64,000 bases of DNA from Armatimonadota bacterium (GCA_023474015.1 JAMCYN010000129.1:19803-83802), one strand, 5' to 3'. Positions 36,801-45,826 are shown, numbered from the stretch's first letter. Numbers and translations: made by a program. The notes: generated from the sequence alone by a model not told the origin.

Positions 36801-39800
36801 GCGGCCTTGATTCCAGCCGGCCAGAGCAAGATCGAGATCGCCATCGTTATCATAGTCACCCCATGCGGCGGCGCAATCATAGACCCCAGCCAGTCTGGCC
36901 CCGCTATCGACGAACTTTCCGCCGTCGTTTCGGTAGAGCGTGGTAACCGAGATGTTACTGCCCCCAGCCCCGGCTGCCAGCAGATCAAGATCACCGTCAC
37001 GGTCGTAATCGGCCCAGGATAGTGACCCTCCTGAGATAGTGGTCAGTCCCGCGTTGATGTCGACAAACGAGATGCGGTCATTGCGGTAGATTCTGGGGAC
37101 GTTGCCGCCCGATGACAATTGACCGCCTATCGCAAGATCGAGGTCACCGTCATTATCATAGTCGCCGCACGCCATAAATCCTATGCTGACGCCGACCAGC
37201 CCTGTGCTCGCTTCGGTGAATGTCCCGTTGTTGTTGATGTAGATCTTGGAGGCACGAGTTACATAGCCGCCCACAATCGCCAGGTCCAGGTCGCCGTCGT
37301 TGTCGAAGTCTCCCCAGGCCAGAGCCGCATTTTGATAACCGGGCAGGACAATGCCGCTATCGACAAGTATCCTTGCGTCATTCCTGAAGATCTTCGTGAC
37401 AGCATTTGTACCGCCGAGGCTGCCGCACAATGCGAGATCGAGATCGCCGTCCTTGTCGTAGTCTCCCCAGGCCAGAGAACAATCTTGAATCGCGGGAAGA
37501 GCCGCGCCGGCACTTACGAACCCACCTGCTCCGACATAATCCTGACCCGTGGCGTCGTCAGCGATGGGGTCGTACGACCTGCCTGCTGGGATAAAGGTGT
37601 AGCCCGGCTTGCTTGGGGCGATTGAACCACTCCACCCTATCGGCACCCAGAACTCATAGCTTCCGTCGGCGCTTGTGTAGCACCAACCTCCCGGATCGGC
37701 GTCCAGCTTGACCATGGGCAAGTCAGGCCCTCGAGCTACCTGGACGCGACCAGAGACTTTTCTTGCGTCCACAACGAGCGTCTGCTCACTCGCCCAGGGC
37801 GAGCCTGCATATGCTCCGTCTATCGTCTGGACGCTCCAACAGTATGTGCCCGCAGGCAGGTTATTGAGCCTCCAGGACAGCCGCTCTTGTGCGTTACCGA
37901 GCGAGGGCACAAGCCGCAAGCCCGTGTCTGAACTCGCTAATCCCGAGAACACATCATTGCCACCGGATGTGGTGCCGACTCTCAGGTTGTAGGAAAGTCC
38001 AGAGGATGGAGTCTGGCTGTCCGAAGCTGCATTCCATGTGAAGTTGATAGCTCCACTGTCAGCGGTCGCCATCAGACCATCGGGCGAGAGAGGAGCGGTA
38101 TTCAAGACGTGATAGTTGTTGTGGTATATCGCTGCTATAAAGGTCGTATCGTATCCACTGGTAATCGAACCGGAGACTACGAGGTCCACGCGGCCATCAT
38201 TATCGAAGTCGCCCCAGTCCAGAGACGAGCCTCTGAGTTCCGGCAGACCAGCATCGATTAACACGAAGTTGCCATCGTCATTGCGATATATACTGGCAGT
38301 ACCATAGTGTGAGTCCAGAGACCCCGTCAGGGCAATGTCCACATCGCCGTCATTGTCGTAGTCCGCCCACTTGGCGCAACAGCCCCAACCTACGTATACC
38401 AGCGAAGCGTTGATATCGACGAACTGTCCGCTGTCGTTCCGATAGACTCGAGTGGTGCACTGGCTCTTGTAGCTTTCACCGTTCGAGCCGGATATCAGGA
38501 GATCGAGATCGCCGTCATTATCATAGTCTCCCCACGCCAGTGACCCACTGAGCCCCACCATGCCGGCATCGACCTTGGTCAGCACCCCGGAGTCATTGCG
38601 ATAGAGCGTGGTTACATAGTCGTTCGGCGTGTTGAAGTCACTCTGGATGTGGCCGCCGAGTATGAGGTCCTGATCGCCATCGTTGTCATAGTCGCCCCAG
38701 GCAAACTTCGCGTCAACTTGGCCCAGATCTACTCCCATACTTGTCAGGCCATCCGGGCTGTTTCTGTAAAGCCCTGTTGAATACCGCCATCTATCCGTGT
38801 ACCAGGCCCGCGTCACAGCCAAGTCGAGTCGCCCATCGTTATCGAAATCACCCCATGCGAATGCTCTGACTTCCGGCAGCCTGATACCGCTATCCGCAAG
38901 TGAACTACCCGTATTGCGATAGATATAGCATGCGTGTTGGCCTGACTTCTCCTGACCCGCAAGCGTCAGGTCAATATCGCCGTCGTTGTCATAGTCCACC
39001 CAAGCAACCTGAGGATATGTGAGCGCCGGGAGGACGGTACCGGAATCCACGAACTGTCCGGCGTTGTTTCGATAAACCTTTGCCAATGTATTGTTAGTAG
39101 TAGCCGAGCCCGCCAGTGCGAGGTCCAAGTCCCCATCTCCATCGTAGTCTCCCCAAGCAAGAGAGCAACCAGCCACACCGCTGAGCACTGCACCAATACT
39201 CGTAAACGTGCGCGACGCTGCATAGTCCTGAGCAGGCAAATCCCCGCTGACATCCGTGTAAGGCCTTTCCAAAGGGGCCATCTCGTAGCCGGGTCTGTCA
39301 GGAGTAACCGTGCCGCTCCACCCAACTGGAACCCAGAGTTCGTAGTAGCCGCTACTATCGGTCAGGTAACTGCCGCCACCGTTCGTGGCACCGATTCGGA
39401 CTCCCGATAGGCCCGCCCCTGTGGAATCCACGATGCGGCCCGAAATCGACAGTTTATCAACGGTTACCTGCTGCTCAACGCCCCATGTCGACCCTGCATA
39501 CCCGGCGTCAACCGCCTGTACGCTCCAGTAGTATGTCCCCGCGGGCAGCCTGACAGTCCACGACAACCTTTTCTGAGCATTACCAAGCGCCGGAAGCTGT
39601 CTCAAGCCGGATGTCGCGTTGGACATACCTGAGAATGCATCAGCGGCTCCCGTCAGTGTCCCCACACGGATGTTATAGGAAAGCCCTGCGGCGGGCGTTG
39701 TATCATCAGATGTGGCATCCCAACTAAACGTCACCCCATCCTCCGATATGGCGAAAGCGAGGTTGCCGGGCGCCGCCGGAGCGGAGTTTGCCGAAGCGGC

Positions 39801-42587
39801 GTCGTTTCTGTATACGAGGCAGACCGGCTCCGCGCTAAAGTAGTCGGCGGGCGAAATTCGGCAGACCATCAGGTCGAGATCACCGTCGTTGTCATAATCA
39901 GCAAAGGCTACCGGTCTTGACGCGGCTGGCAAACCCAGGCCAGCGTCCACAAACGTGCCTAAGTCGTTGCGGTAGATCCTTGTTATCAGCACCGCATCCC
40001 AGTTTGTACTGGTCGCTCCGGAAATAGCCAGGTCAATATCACCATCGTTATCGTAGTCGCCCCAGGCGAGCTTGCCATAAAGCCCGGGAAGCCCAGCCTG
40101 GATATCCACAAAAATGCCGGCGTCATTGCGATAGATTTTCATCAGGTAATCGGTACTACTTCCGGTATAGCCTATGATAGCGAGATCCAGGTCGCCGTCA
40201 TTGTCGAAGTCGCCCCAAGCCACGTTCCCCGTACTGCCCGCGAACAGCGCGCCGCTGTCGACGAACATGCCCCGATCATTTCTATACAGCTTGCTGACTG
40301 CGGTGTTCGGCACGGCGCCGTTGATCAGAAGGTCCAAGTCCCCATCATTGTCATAGTCACCCCACGCGGAGGAGCCTCCGCCCACGGGAATCAACAGGGC
40401 GCCTGCGTCATTGAAGACGCCGTCGTCGTTCCGGTATAAATTGCTGCTGTGGTACATCGACGAATTGTTGGCCCCTGTTACGATGAGATCCAAATCGCCG
40501 TCGTTGTCGTAGTCACCCCAAGCCACGGAACCGTAAGCCGGCACCAGGCTTGCTTTTATGTCGGTGAACGTGCCATTGTCATTTCGGTATATTGCAGTGA
40601 AGTATCCGGAATAACCGTTCCATCCACAGAGTGCTAGGTCCATATCTCCGTCATTATCGTAGTCTCCCCAGACCAGCAAGGCGGCAAGTGCCGGCAGACT
40701 CGCCCCAATATCGGTGAACCGTCCACTGTCGTTTCGGAAAACCTTGCACGGCCGGTTGTCCGGACCATCACCGGAAATAGCAAGGTCCATATCTCCGTCG
40801 CCGTCATAGTCGCCCCAGGCAACTGCTCCGGACAGACGCGGCAGGCCAACGTCGAGCTTGCTGAAGCCACCGGAACCTGTGTAGTCTTGAACGTCCGTAT
40901 TCGAGCTAACGCTTGTGTATGGTATGCTCGACGGGACAAACTGATACGCAGGCTTTGTTGGGGCCACACTACCAGTCCACCCCGCAGGCACCCATAACTC
41001 ATAGTAGCCCTGGGTATCCGTCGTGCTGGATGCGGTGTTCCCGTCCGTGCTGATGACCACGTCAGGAACGCCAGCCCCGGACGTATTCTTTACATGGCCG
41101 GATATCCGCCTGTAGTCTACTGCGACCGACTGTTCCGCCGCCCACGGTGAGCCGGCGAGCGCGGCGTCTATTGCCTGCACGCTCCAATAGTAGGTGCCGC
41201 CCCGAAGGCCATTGAGCGTCCAGGACAGTCTCTTTTGGGCGTTGCCGATCGCCGGAAGCCTCCTGAAGCCCGAGGCGATGTCAGCCATTCCACTAAAGAT
41301 GTCGCACCCACTCGGTATCGTTCCAACACGCAGGTTGTATGACAGACCCAAGACTGGAGTCTCCTGGTCCGACGGTGGAGCCCATGTGAGCGTAACAGAC
41401 CGGCCGGATACTGAAGCTGATAGTGAGCCTGGCGCGGTCGGCCCGGTGTTAGCGGGCGCGCCCGAACTTCGGAGTATTTGGAAGCGGCCATATCCGGCCA
41501 CCGCCAGGTCAAGGTCGCCGTCATTATCAAAGTCACCCCATGCTGCCCCATTGAAGCTATTGGATACCACCGAGGTTCCGACATCGACAAACGTACCGCC
41601 GATGTTCTGGTATATCTTGGAGCAGGGGTAAACGCCCGGAAATGCGGAGTTGGTAACACCCGCCACGAGCAGGTCGAGGTCGCCGTCGTTGTCGTAGTCG
41701 CCCCAGGAAAGGCTGCCTGTCATCCCTGTGATCTGGGTACCTGCGTCTGTCAGGACACCATTGTCGTTTCGATAGATCTTGCAGGTAGGCCCACCAGAAT
41801 TGGGATAACCGCACATGGCCAGGTCAAGATCGCCATCGTTGTCATAGTCGCCCCAAGCCGAAGACCCGCCGGACATACGCAACAAGCTCGTACTGACATA
41901 AGTCCACGCGCCCCCGTTGTTCGCGTAGAGCCCAAAGCCCGAAGAGCCCGTCAGCATCAAGTCGAGATCACTGTCGTTGTCGTAATCACCGAACGATGCG
42001 GACGAGCCGTCAGTGGCACCGGGCACGGGAACCATTGCAAAGCTCCCGCAGTCATTCCTGAAAATATTCGCCCCGATCACAACATCGAGATCACCGTCGT
42101 TGTCGAGGTCCGCCCAGTCGACCCCGGGTCCGCCTGATTCTGGGAACCCGGTGTTCACTTCCACGAACACGCCGTTGTCATTCCGGTAGAGCTTAGTCGC
42201 GCATTTGAATGTCGGATACCCCGTGGTCTGGCCTGATATGAGAATGTCAAGGTCGTTGTCATTGTCGAAGTCGCCCCATCGCGCGCAACCTCTATATATA
42301 CCAACCATACTGGCGTTGCTGTCGCTGAAAGTGCCCCCGGTATTGCGGTAAATCCTGCTGACAGGTGCCGGATTGGTGCTTAGAGCCGCTGCAGCGTCTC
42401 CGACTATGGCCAAGTCAAGGTCGCCGTCACCGTCATAGTCTCCCCACGCCACCCCCGCATCCTGAAACGCCGGCATATTCGCGTTAGCGTCGGTGAATGT
42501 AACCGCGGTCCCAGAAGACACGGTCGCTGCGAAAATGAGAGCAACCAAGCTGAGCACTCGAAACAATCCGCACACTAATCGGTTCAA
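33849..42587 (-). CDS. Giant secreted protein: five modules of seven FG-GAP repeats with Fn3-like and carboxypeptidase-regulatory-like domains
   Basis: A TTG at 42587 follows AGGAGG with 6-nt spacing and begins a signal peptide (NRLVCGLFRVLSLVALIFAATVSSGTA). The ATG at 42632 lacks a ribosome-binding site. The 2,912 residues form five modules of about 1,650 nt. Each module has exactly seven repeats with the core WGDYDNDGDLDLA (calcium-binding DxDxDG), then an Fn3-like domain (TFSWDA...LSYNLRVGT...YYWSVQAID). After modules 1-4 a carboxypeptidase-regulatory-like domain follows (ISGRI...GYYELWVP.GW.G). Seven repeats per module predicts five seven-bladed propellers. The last 220 residues form an OB-like beta domain (ASGVVTAVFADVFYIEKPDRTCGI). 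It is probably a surface or secreted adhesin-like or calcium-binding protein. No anchor or sorting signal is seen at the C-terminus. Confidence 0.9.
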   Translation of the reverse strand: MNRLVCGLFRVLSLVALIFAATVSSGTAVTFTDANANMPAFQDAGVAWGDYDGDGDLDLAIVGDAAAALSTNPAPVSRIYRNTGGTFSDSNASMVGIYRGCARWGDFDNDNDLDILISGQTTGYPTFKCATKLYRNDNGVFVEVNTGFPESGGPGVDWADLDNDGDLDVVIGANIFRNDCGSFAMVPVPGATDGSSASFGDYDNDSDLDLMLTGSSGFGLYANNGGAWTYVSTSLLRMSGGSSAWGDYDNDGDLDLAMCGYPNSGGPTCKIYRNDNGVLTDAGTQITGMTGSLSWGDYDNDGDLDLLVAGVTNSAFPGVYPCSKIYQNIGGTFVDVGTSVVSNSFNGAAWGDFDNDGDLDLAVAGYGRFQILRSSGAPANTGPTAPGSLSASVSGRSVTLTWAPPSDQETPVLGLSYNLRVGTIPSGCDIFSGMADIASGFRRLPAIGNAQKRLSWTLNGLRGGTYYWSVQAIDAALAGSPWAAEQSVAVDYRRISGHVKNTSGAGVPDVVISTDGNTASSTTDTQGYYELWVPAGWTGSVAPTKPAYQFVPSSIPYTSVSSNTDVQDYTGSGGFSKLDVGLPRLSGAVAWGDYDGDGDMDLAISGDGPDNRPCKVFRNDSGRFTDIGASLPALAALLVWGDYDNDGDMDLALCGWNGYSGYFTAIYRNDNGTFTDIKASLVPAYGSVAWGDYDNDGDLDLIVTGANNSSMYHSSNLYRNDDGVFNDAGALLIPVGGGSSAWGDYDNDGDLDLLINGAVPNTAVSKLYRNDRGMFVDSGALFAGSTGNVAWGDFDNDGDLDLAIIGYTGSSTDYLMKIYRNDAGIFVDIQAGLPGLYGKLAWGDYDNDGDIDLAISGATSTNWDAVLITRIYRNDLGTFVDAGLGLPAASRPVAFADYDNDGDLDLMVCRISPADYFSAEPVCLVYRNDAASANSAPAAPGNLAFAISEDGVTFSWDATSDDTTPAAGLSYNIRVGTLTGAADAFSGMSNATSGLRQLPALGNAQKRLSWTVRLPAGTYYWSVQAVDAGYAGSTWGVEQQVTVDKLSISGRIVDSTGAGLSGVRIGATNGGGSYLTDSSGYYELWVPVGWSGTVTPDRPGYEMAPLERPYTDVSGDLPAQDYAASRTFTSIGAVLSGVAGCSLAWGDYDGDGDLDLALAGSATTNNTLAKVYRNNAGQFVDSGTVLPALTYPQVAWVDYDNDGDIDLTLAGQEKSGQHACYIYRNTGSSLADSGIRLPEVRAFAWGDFDNDGRLDLAVTRAWYTDRWRYSTGLYRNSPDGLTSMGVDLGQVDAKFAWGDYDNDGDQDLILGGHIQSDFNTPNDYVTTLYRNDSGVLTKVDAGMVGLSGSLAWGDYDNDGDLDLLISGSNGESYKSQCTTRVYRNDSGQFVDINASLVYVGWGCCAKWADYDNDGDVDIALTGSLDSHYGTASIYRNDDGNFVLIDAGLPELRGSSLDWGDFDNDGRVDLVVSGSITSGYDTTFIAAIYHNNYHVLNTAPLSPDGLMATADSGAINFTWNAASDSQTPSSGLSYNLRVGTTSGGNDVFSGLASSDTGLRLVPSLGNAQERLSWRLNNLPAGTYCWSVQTIDGAYAGSPWASEQTLVVDARKVSGRVQVARGPDLPMVKLDADPGGWCYTSADGSYEFWVPIGWSGSIAPSKPGYTFIPAGRSYDPIADDATGQDYVGAGGFVSAGAALPAIQDCSLAWGDYDKDGDLDLALCGSLGGTNAVTKIFRNDARILVDSGIVLPGYQNAALAWGDFDNDGDLDLAIVGGYVTRASKIYINNNGTFTEASTGLVGVSIGFMACGDYDNDGDLDLAIGGQLSSGGNVPRIYRNDRISFVDINAGLTTISGGSLSWADYDRDGDLDLLAAGAGGSNISVTTLYRNDGGKFVDSGARLAGVYDCAAAWGDYDNDGDLDLALAGWNQGRGRVALVYRNDSGSFVETNAGLVGVQYASLAWGDCDGDGDLDLVAAGQGATSRPFIIYRNDSGTFTDIGATLPGFTSGSIALGDYDGDGDLDLAAGGIGLGGNFCALFRNDGDGFDTPPVAPDPLPALIGGSARFRWTAASDIETPSTGLSYNLRVGTTPGGQEVSCAMADTVTGTRLVPTSGNSGPNLTWGIKGLPDGIYYWSIQAIDPSFAGSPWSAEQTLVVETRRISGYIRDSAGGAVSGVTLEVDDGSDYALTGANGYYELRVHRGWTGTVSAVKSGLVFSPPSRDCSNVTDDLPNQDFLATPLFTNVGAQFPLLTESTAAWGDYDNDGDLDLALGGYTGTQAICRIYRNDAGIFTDIGAGLPGRRHCSFAWGDHDNDGDLDLVCGGSVNSVYSTRIYRNDGGSFAEVIAGLPSASGSYAWGDYDNDGDLDILICSSFGLYIYANDKGQFKLAKCGLPSSPMPSSTIWVDYDDDGDLDIAFSGTVSSVRGVRLFRNDNGQHVDQGITAPIIGSLVAGDYDNDGDSDLMICGIRYTGTSGTYVARILRNDAGSFVEVDPQLAVSTLAYPQLVDYDNDGDLDLQVTRYSTTTSTTLYRNDGGAFCDSGISLPGSATPRSWGDFDSDGNMDALAITGSGSAISVTICRNNTSRKNSVPVPPSDLTSFSTSQGTVFCWKPASDAETPKAGLTYNLRVGSRPGACDLFTGMANQATGRRLLPGTGNACQTMSWTFKRLPPCRYYWSVQAIDSGLAGSPWAAEQSLADISFVKSLIDGSVVQASGVVTAVFADVFYIEKPDRTCGIRVETAAADVQPGNVVAVQGRLEVNADSEAVIQVGTVLVRESASVPRPWLMNLDGVGGGPLGLQEGVSDWRPVKDSETQTWIRRLGPRGGANNIGLLVKVTGVIRSSGDHYFYLDGTCTFDDGSEAVKGIRVYWPFDAPIPSWSGVVEMTAISSCTVKDGVVVRMLRPVSSDAVRSLVGG

Positions 42588-42659
42588 CGGCTTCCTCCTA
42601 GAGAATTCTGTTGGGTTTGGACTGGAGCTCATCGCAGGAGCAACCGGCCAAGCATTGTG

Positions 42660-42665
42660 ATTATA
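42660..42665 (-). promoter_or_regulatory. Likely -10 element of the giant protein gene
   Basis: The minus strand carries a perfect TATAAT here, 73 nt before the TTG start. A matching -35 at normal spacing is not evident. Confidence 0.4.
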
Positions 42666-42901
42666 CCATGAAATATGGGCGTGGGCCAGTTCAATTTGCG
42701 TAAGGTATAGCGCACACTGCCATGTCGTGTTTTAGGCACTGGGAAATCCCGGAAACCCTTCACGCGAAACAGGCAAGAAGCCCCCTGGAGCAAGTCCTAG
42801 CCCAGAACACTCATGAGCCCGCGTTGGCGGTGTCAATGACGTCTGGTCTTGGCTGTTGCCGGAGTCCCGCTTAGACGAAGCTGCCCTGAGTCAAGATAAG
42901 C

Positions 42902-43129
42902 CCTATCCCCAGTATTTCCGATCCAGGCTCCTGCACTGCACCGCCTAGGCGACGTGCTCGATGCCGATGGATTCGGAGCACGCGAGGTCGGCGATGGTGG
43001 TGCGGGAGAGTTTGAGGATGCGATCGAATGCGCGGGCAGAGAGACGCAGGTGCTCGATAGCCTGCTTGAGCATGGACTCGGCGTCGGAGTTGAGCTTGCA
43101 ATAGAGCTTCATCTGGCGAGTGCTCATCT
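42902..43129 (-). pseudogene. Decayed ComM C-terminal fragment, copy B
   Basis: The last 75 codons of the same ComM domain as copies A and C are present ([37 protein letters not shown]). A Glu codon has become TAG in HVA(E)AVQ, an extra codon gives TTIADL, and further changes follow before the end. It is truncated upstream at about 43130. The rest of the gap from 42666 to 43206 shows no gene. Confidence 0.8.
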
Positions 43130-43206
43130 GGGCAAGCCCGAAAAAGGGAATCTTGTCCGCAAAACAGAATAAAGAATGATATTGAGCGTCATGCTATTGG
43201 GAACCT

Positions 43207-43235
43207 TTGAGTCATCCTTGACTTCTGAATATTAT
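43207..43235 (+). promoter_or_regulatory. Promoter of the seven-gene Ycf46-type operon
   Basis: TTGAGT (43207-43212), a 17-nt spacer and TATTAT (43230-43235) predict a start near 43242, about 33 nt before the TTG of the first gene. Confidence 0.55.
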
Positions 43236-43274
43236 TAAGCAAGTGCACACGTGGAACGCGAGGAGGTGGGAAGA

Positions 43275-43739
43275 TTGTCGGTGGTATTTATTGTTGCTCC
43301 GATGGTGGTAGCGGGATGGCCCGTTATGTGCGGGGCGATTGCCGCTGCAGCGGGCGCGCTGGGCTACAAGGCGTTATCCAGAGAACATGATATGCTGGAT
43401 AGCGAAAGGGATTCGGAGAGATGGGTCGAAGTACCTATTGAGGAGAGTCAGATAGTCGCGGAGTCGATGGCCCGCGATAGTCAGTTCACGATCAAGAACG
43501 ATGATGTGACCGCCACATTCAGCCGCTCGGCTGACGGTCGATGCACAGCGCATGTTTCCGGGGATAATAAGACAGACGCCCAGTTGCGGGCAATTGGGCA
43601 AGAACTGGTTGGAAGAGTAACGCAGCAATATGCCTACAATAAGGTTGTCACGGAACTCAAGGGCCAGGGTTTTACTGTAACCAGCGAGGAAGTGACGGCG
43701 GATCAGGCAATCAGAATACACGTGACGAAATACGTCTGA
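43275..43739 (+). CDS. DUF1257 (Ycf35)-like protein, first gene of the operon
   Basis: I start at the TTG at 43275, 8 nt after AGGAGG; the GTG at 43251 lies upstream of that site. The 154-residue protein has a hydrophobic N-terminus (VVFIVAPMVVAGW...GAIAAAAGALGYKAL) and a soluble part with FTIKNDDVTATFSRSADGRCTAHVSGD. A C-terminal block of QQYAYNKVVTELKGQGFTVTSEEV...IRIHVTKYV resembles the DUF1257/Ycf35 pattern. The presence of DUF2997 and a Ycf46-type ATPase in the same operon, the usual DUF1257 partners, supports this. Similarity is weak at the N-terminus, where the hydrophobic stretch is atypical. Molecular role unknown. Confidence 0.65.
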   Translation: MSVVFIVAPMVVAGWPVMCGAIAAAAGALGYKALSREHDMLDSERDSERWVEVPIEESQIVAESMARDSQFTIKNDDVTATFSRSADGRCTAHVSGDNKTDAQLRAIGQELVGRVTQQYAYNKVVTELKGQGFTVTSEEVTADQAIRIHVTKYV

Positions 43740-43753
43740 GCGGAAGGAATCAG

Positions 43754-44554
43754 TTGGGCAGATTTGAACACCTTGAAATGGGCGATCGTGAGCCACAGGG
43801 ACAGGGCGCTCATACGGAGTATTCCGGTGTTATCGATCAACACTATTACCTGGAAAGGGCCAACGAGGCATTCGCGGAAGATGACTATGAGAAGGCGCTC
43901 GCGTTCTATTCCAGGACGCTTCAGTACGACATAAGCATGGAGGAGGGCTGGCTGGGCCAACTCCGGTGCCTCATAGAACTCGGTGAACTGCCCGAAGCTG
44001 TGATCTGGTCTAACCGAGCCTTTGAGAAGTTCCCAAAATCGGCGTCGATCCTGGCGGCGAGAGCGGTTGCGGAGGCTAGATCCGGCAGGTCCGGCGCGGC
44101 TATCCAATACTCCGACTCAGCTTTTTCGAACCAGGGCGTCGGTTCTTATGCCTGGGTGGCAAGGGGCGAAGTTCTTCTGGCGACAAGCGCTGCAAACGCT
44201 AAAGCCTGCTTCACCAAGGCGGTCGAGATTTCTCCGAACGACTGGTCGATCCGCTCGTGGATAGCCAGAGCCTATATGACCCGAAGATGCTATCATCAGG
44301 CTCTTGAGCATCTGAACCAGGCCGTCAAACTGGACCCTGAGCGGTTTACCTGCTGGTATAGGATCGGCAAATGCTCCGAGGCGCTTGGACAACTTGACGA
44401 GGCGCAAATCGCTTACAGACGGGCACTGGCAACAAAGCCGAGCTTTAAGAAAGCGCAGCATGCTTTGCGCGAGATAGGAGAGAAAGGGCCAATCTCGAAA
44501 GCAATCGACGGGTTCAGGCGACTCTTTGGACTACGGCAACCAAGTGGAGGATAA
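43754..44554 (+). CDS. Tetratricopeptide repeat protein
   Basis: This 266-residue protein starts at a TTG with GGAAGGA 5 nt upstream, 14 nt after the preceding gene. At least five TPR units are visible between about residues 30 and 240 (YYLERANEAFAEDDYEKALAFYSRTLQYD, GWLGQLRCLIELGELPEAVIWSNRAFEKFP, and YHQALEHLNQAVKLDPERFTCWYRIGKCSEALGQLDEAQIAYRRALATKP). No signal peptide is present, so it is a cytoplasmic scaffold. It probably binds other products of this operon. Confidence 0.88.
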   Translation: MGRFEHLEMGDREPQGQGAHTEYSGVIDQHYYLERANEAFAEDDYEKALAFYSRTLQYDISMEEGWLGQLRCLIELGELPEAVIWSNRAFEKFPKSASILAARAVAEARSGRSGAAIQYSDSAFSNQGVGSYAWVARGEVLLATSAANAKACFTKAVEISPNDWSIRSWIARAYMTRRCYHQALEHLNQAVKLDPERFTCWYRIGKCSEALGQLDEAQIAYRRALATKPSFKKAQHALREIGEKGPISKAIDGFRRLFGLRQPSGG

Positions 44555-44556
44555 AG

Positions 44557-44769
44557 TTGGCAAACAAGCACGAACTTGAGATCGAGATTAATGCAAGAGG
44601 TCAGGTCGAGGTGAGGGTCAAAGGCGCGAAGGGAAAGAAGTGCCTCGACTACGTGCACATATTTAATACCGTCGGCAAGGTATCCGACCAGCAACTGACC
44701 AGCGAGTTTTACGAGCCGGAGCCCAGCGTCATTATCACGGATCAAACCCAGACTCACACGAAACTCTAG
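44557..44769 (+). CDS. DUF2997 small protein
   Basis: This 70-residue protein starts at a TTG 7 nt after GGAGG, 2 nt past the TPR gene stop. The sequence LEIEINARGQVEVRVKGAKGKKCLDYV...TSEFYEPE matches the compact DUF2997 pattern (EIEI..DG.V...V.G..G..C, then a Tyr-rich end). In other genomes this family sits next to DUF1257 and Ycf46-type ATPase genes. Function unknown. Confidence 0.82.
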   Translation: MANKHELEIEINARGQVEVRVKGAKGKKCLDYVHIFNTVGKVSDQQLTSEFYEPEPSVIITDQTQTHTKL

Positions 44770-44782
44770 GTGAGCGTGATCT

Positions 44783-45826
44783 ATGCAATGTCCTAGCTGT
44801 GGATTTGAAAATATGCCCGGCAGAGATCAGTGTGCCGTATGCTCGACATCGCTGTCGGCAAAATCTCCTGCTGACAACGTGGTGCCGCCAAGAGCTAAAG
44901 ACCGAACGATAAGCCAGAGGATAGACTGGACTCTGGCAAATGCTCCGGGTGTAGGCACGATCAGACGCGAGATTGAAGGGATCTCATTGAAATGGTTCGG
45001 TCGACCGTGGGCTTGGCTGACTCCCAGGGCGTTTGGTCTGATATTGCTTTCCGCAATCCCGGGGTTTGCGCACGTATATCTCGTTGGCCAGAGATTGATC
45101 GGCGGATGGCTGTTTGCTTTGTCGGTGGCAATGCTTGCTCTTGCAGCAGTCTTAATCAAGTCGCCGGTTTCCAATTGGCTTCTCTATTGCATTGTGGGAC
45201 TATCGATGTTCTCCATGTCAGCCGGTATTGACGAACTGCGGGGAGGTCGACGGGATATTCGCGGTCGGCTGCAAGCTTGGATAGGCATAGGGCTAATGGT
45301 CTTCAGTCTCTACCTGGGTGGCTATTGGACTCTGAGAATGGCCGCAAGTCCGTTTGCAAGCGTGGTAAGCGTCGTAGCCCAGCCGGACTCCGAGCTTGTC
45401 CAACGTGGGGATGCGTTGCTGCTGTGGTCACGCGGACGAATGGACCGAGGTGATATGGTTGTTGGTACGATTCAATGGCAAGACTATCACGCGCTGACAA
45501 TTGGGCGGTTAGTCGGATTACCCGGCGACAGAATAGAGATCGGCAATAATGTGCGTGTCAATGGAAAAGCGACGGCCGTTCGACTCCCCAGTCTCGCGGG
45601 GGCACATGGCGAACCGGTTGCCTACTCAGCATATGACGTATCCGCCAGGACTCTCAGAAAGGACGAATATTGGATCGTGCCGAATTTCAACTTTGCCCCT
45701 AGCATTCAAGACATACTCGAGGCCGGTTCAATCCGAAGGACGAATATTTGGGGAAGAGTGGTCGTGATAATCGGACCTCCGGAACGTCGAAGAATAGTAC
45801 AAAGGGAGCCGATGACGGCGGAATAG
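44783..45826 (+). CDS. Zinc-ribbon membrane protein with a degenerate signal peptidase I (S26) fold
   Basis: The N-terminus is a zinc ribbon (CPSCGFENMPGRDQCAVC, four Cys). A linker and four or so membrane helices follow (about residues 82-190), then an extracytoplasmic S26-like domain with RGDMVVG and IGRLVGLPGDRIEIGNNVRVNG. In active type I signal peptidases the catalytic lysine is the first K of (V/I)KR(V/L)IGLPGD; here that position is Gly (IGRLVGLPGD). The serine motif (S-M-x-P-T) is replaced by VVAQPDSELVQRGD. It therefore looks non-catalytic, perhaps a peptide-binding or assembly factor. It is cotranscribed with a PilT-type ATPase. Confidence 0.75.
   Translation: MQCPSCGFENMPGRDQCAVCSTSLSAKSPADNVVPPRAKDRTISQRIDWTLANAPGVGTIRREIEGISLKWFGRPWAWLTPRAFGLILLSAIPGFAHVYLVGQRLIGGWLFALSVAMLALAAVLIKSPVSNWLLYCIVGLSMFSMSAGIDELRGGRRDIRGRLQAWIGIGLMVFSLYLGGYWTLRMAASPFASVVSVVAQPDSELVQRGDALLLWSRGRMDRGDMVVGTIQWQDYHALTIGRLVGLPGDRIEIGNNVRVNGKATAVRLPSLAGAHGEPVAYSAYDVSARTLRKDEYWIVPNFNFAPSIQDILEAGSIRRTNIWGRVVVIIGPPERRRIVQREPMTAE

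Noticed and set aside
33849..42587. Regular short DNA repeats (GTCGTAGTC-type) suggesting a CRISPR or minisatellite array
   Set aside because: The repeats are in frame and encode the DYDNDGDLD calcium loops of the FG-GAP protein.
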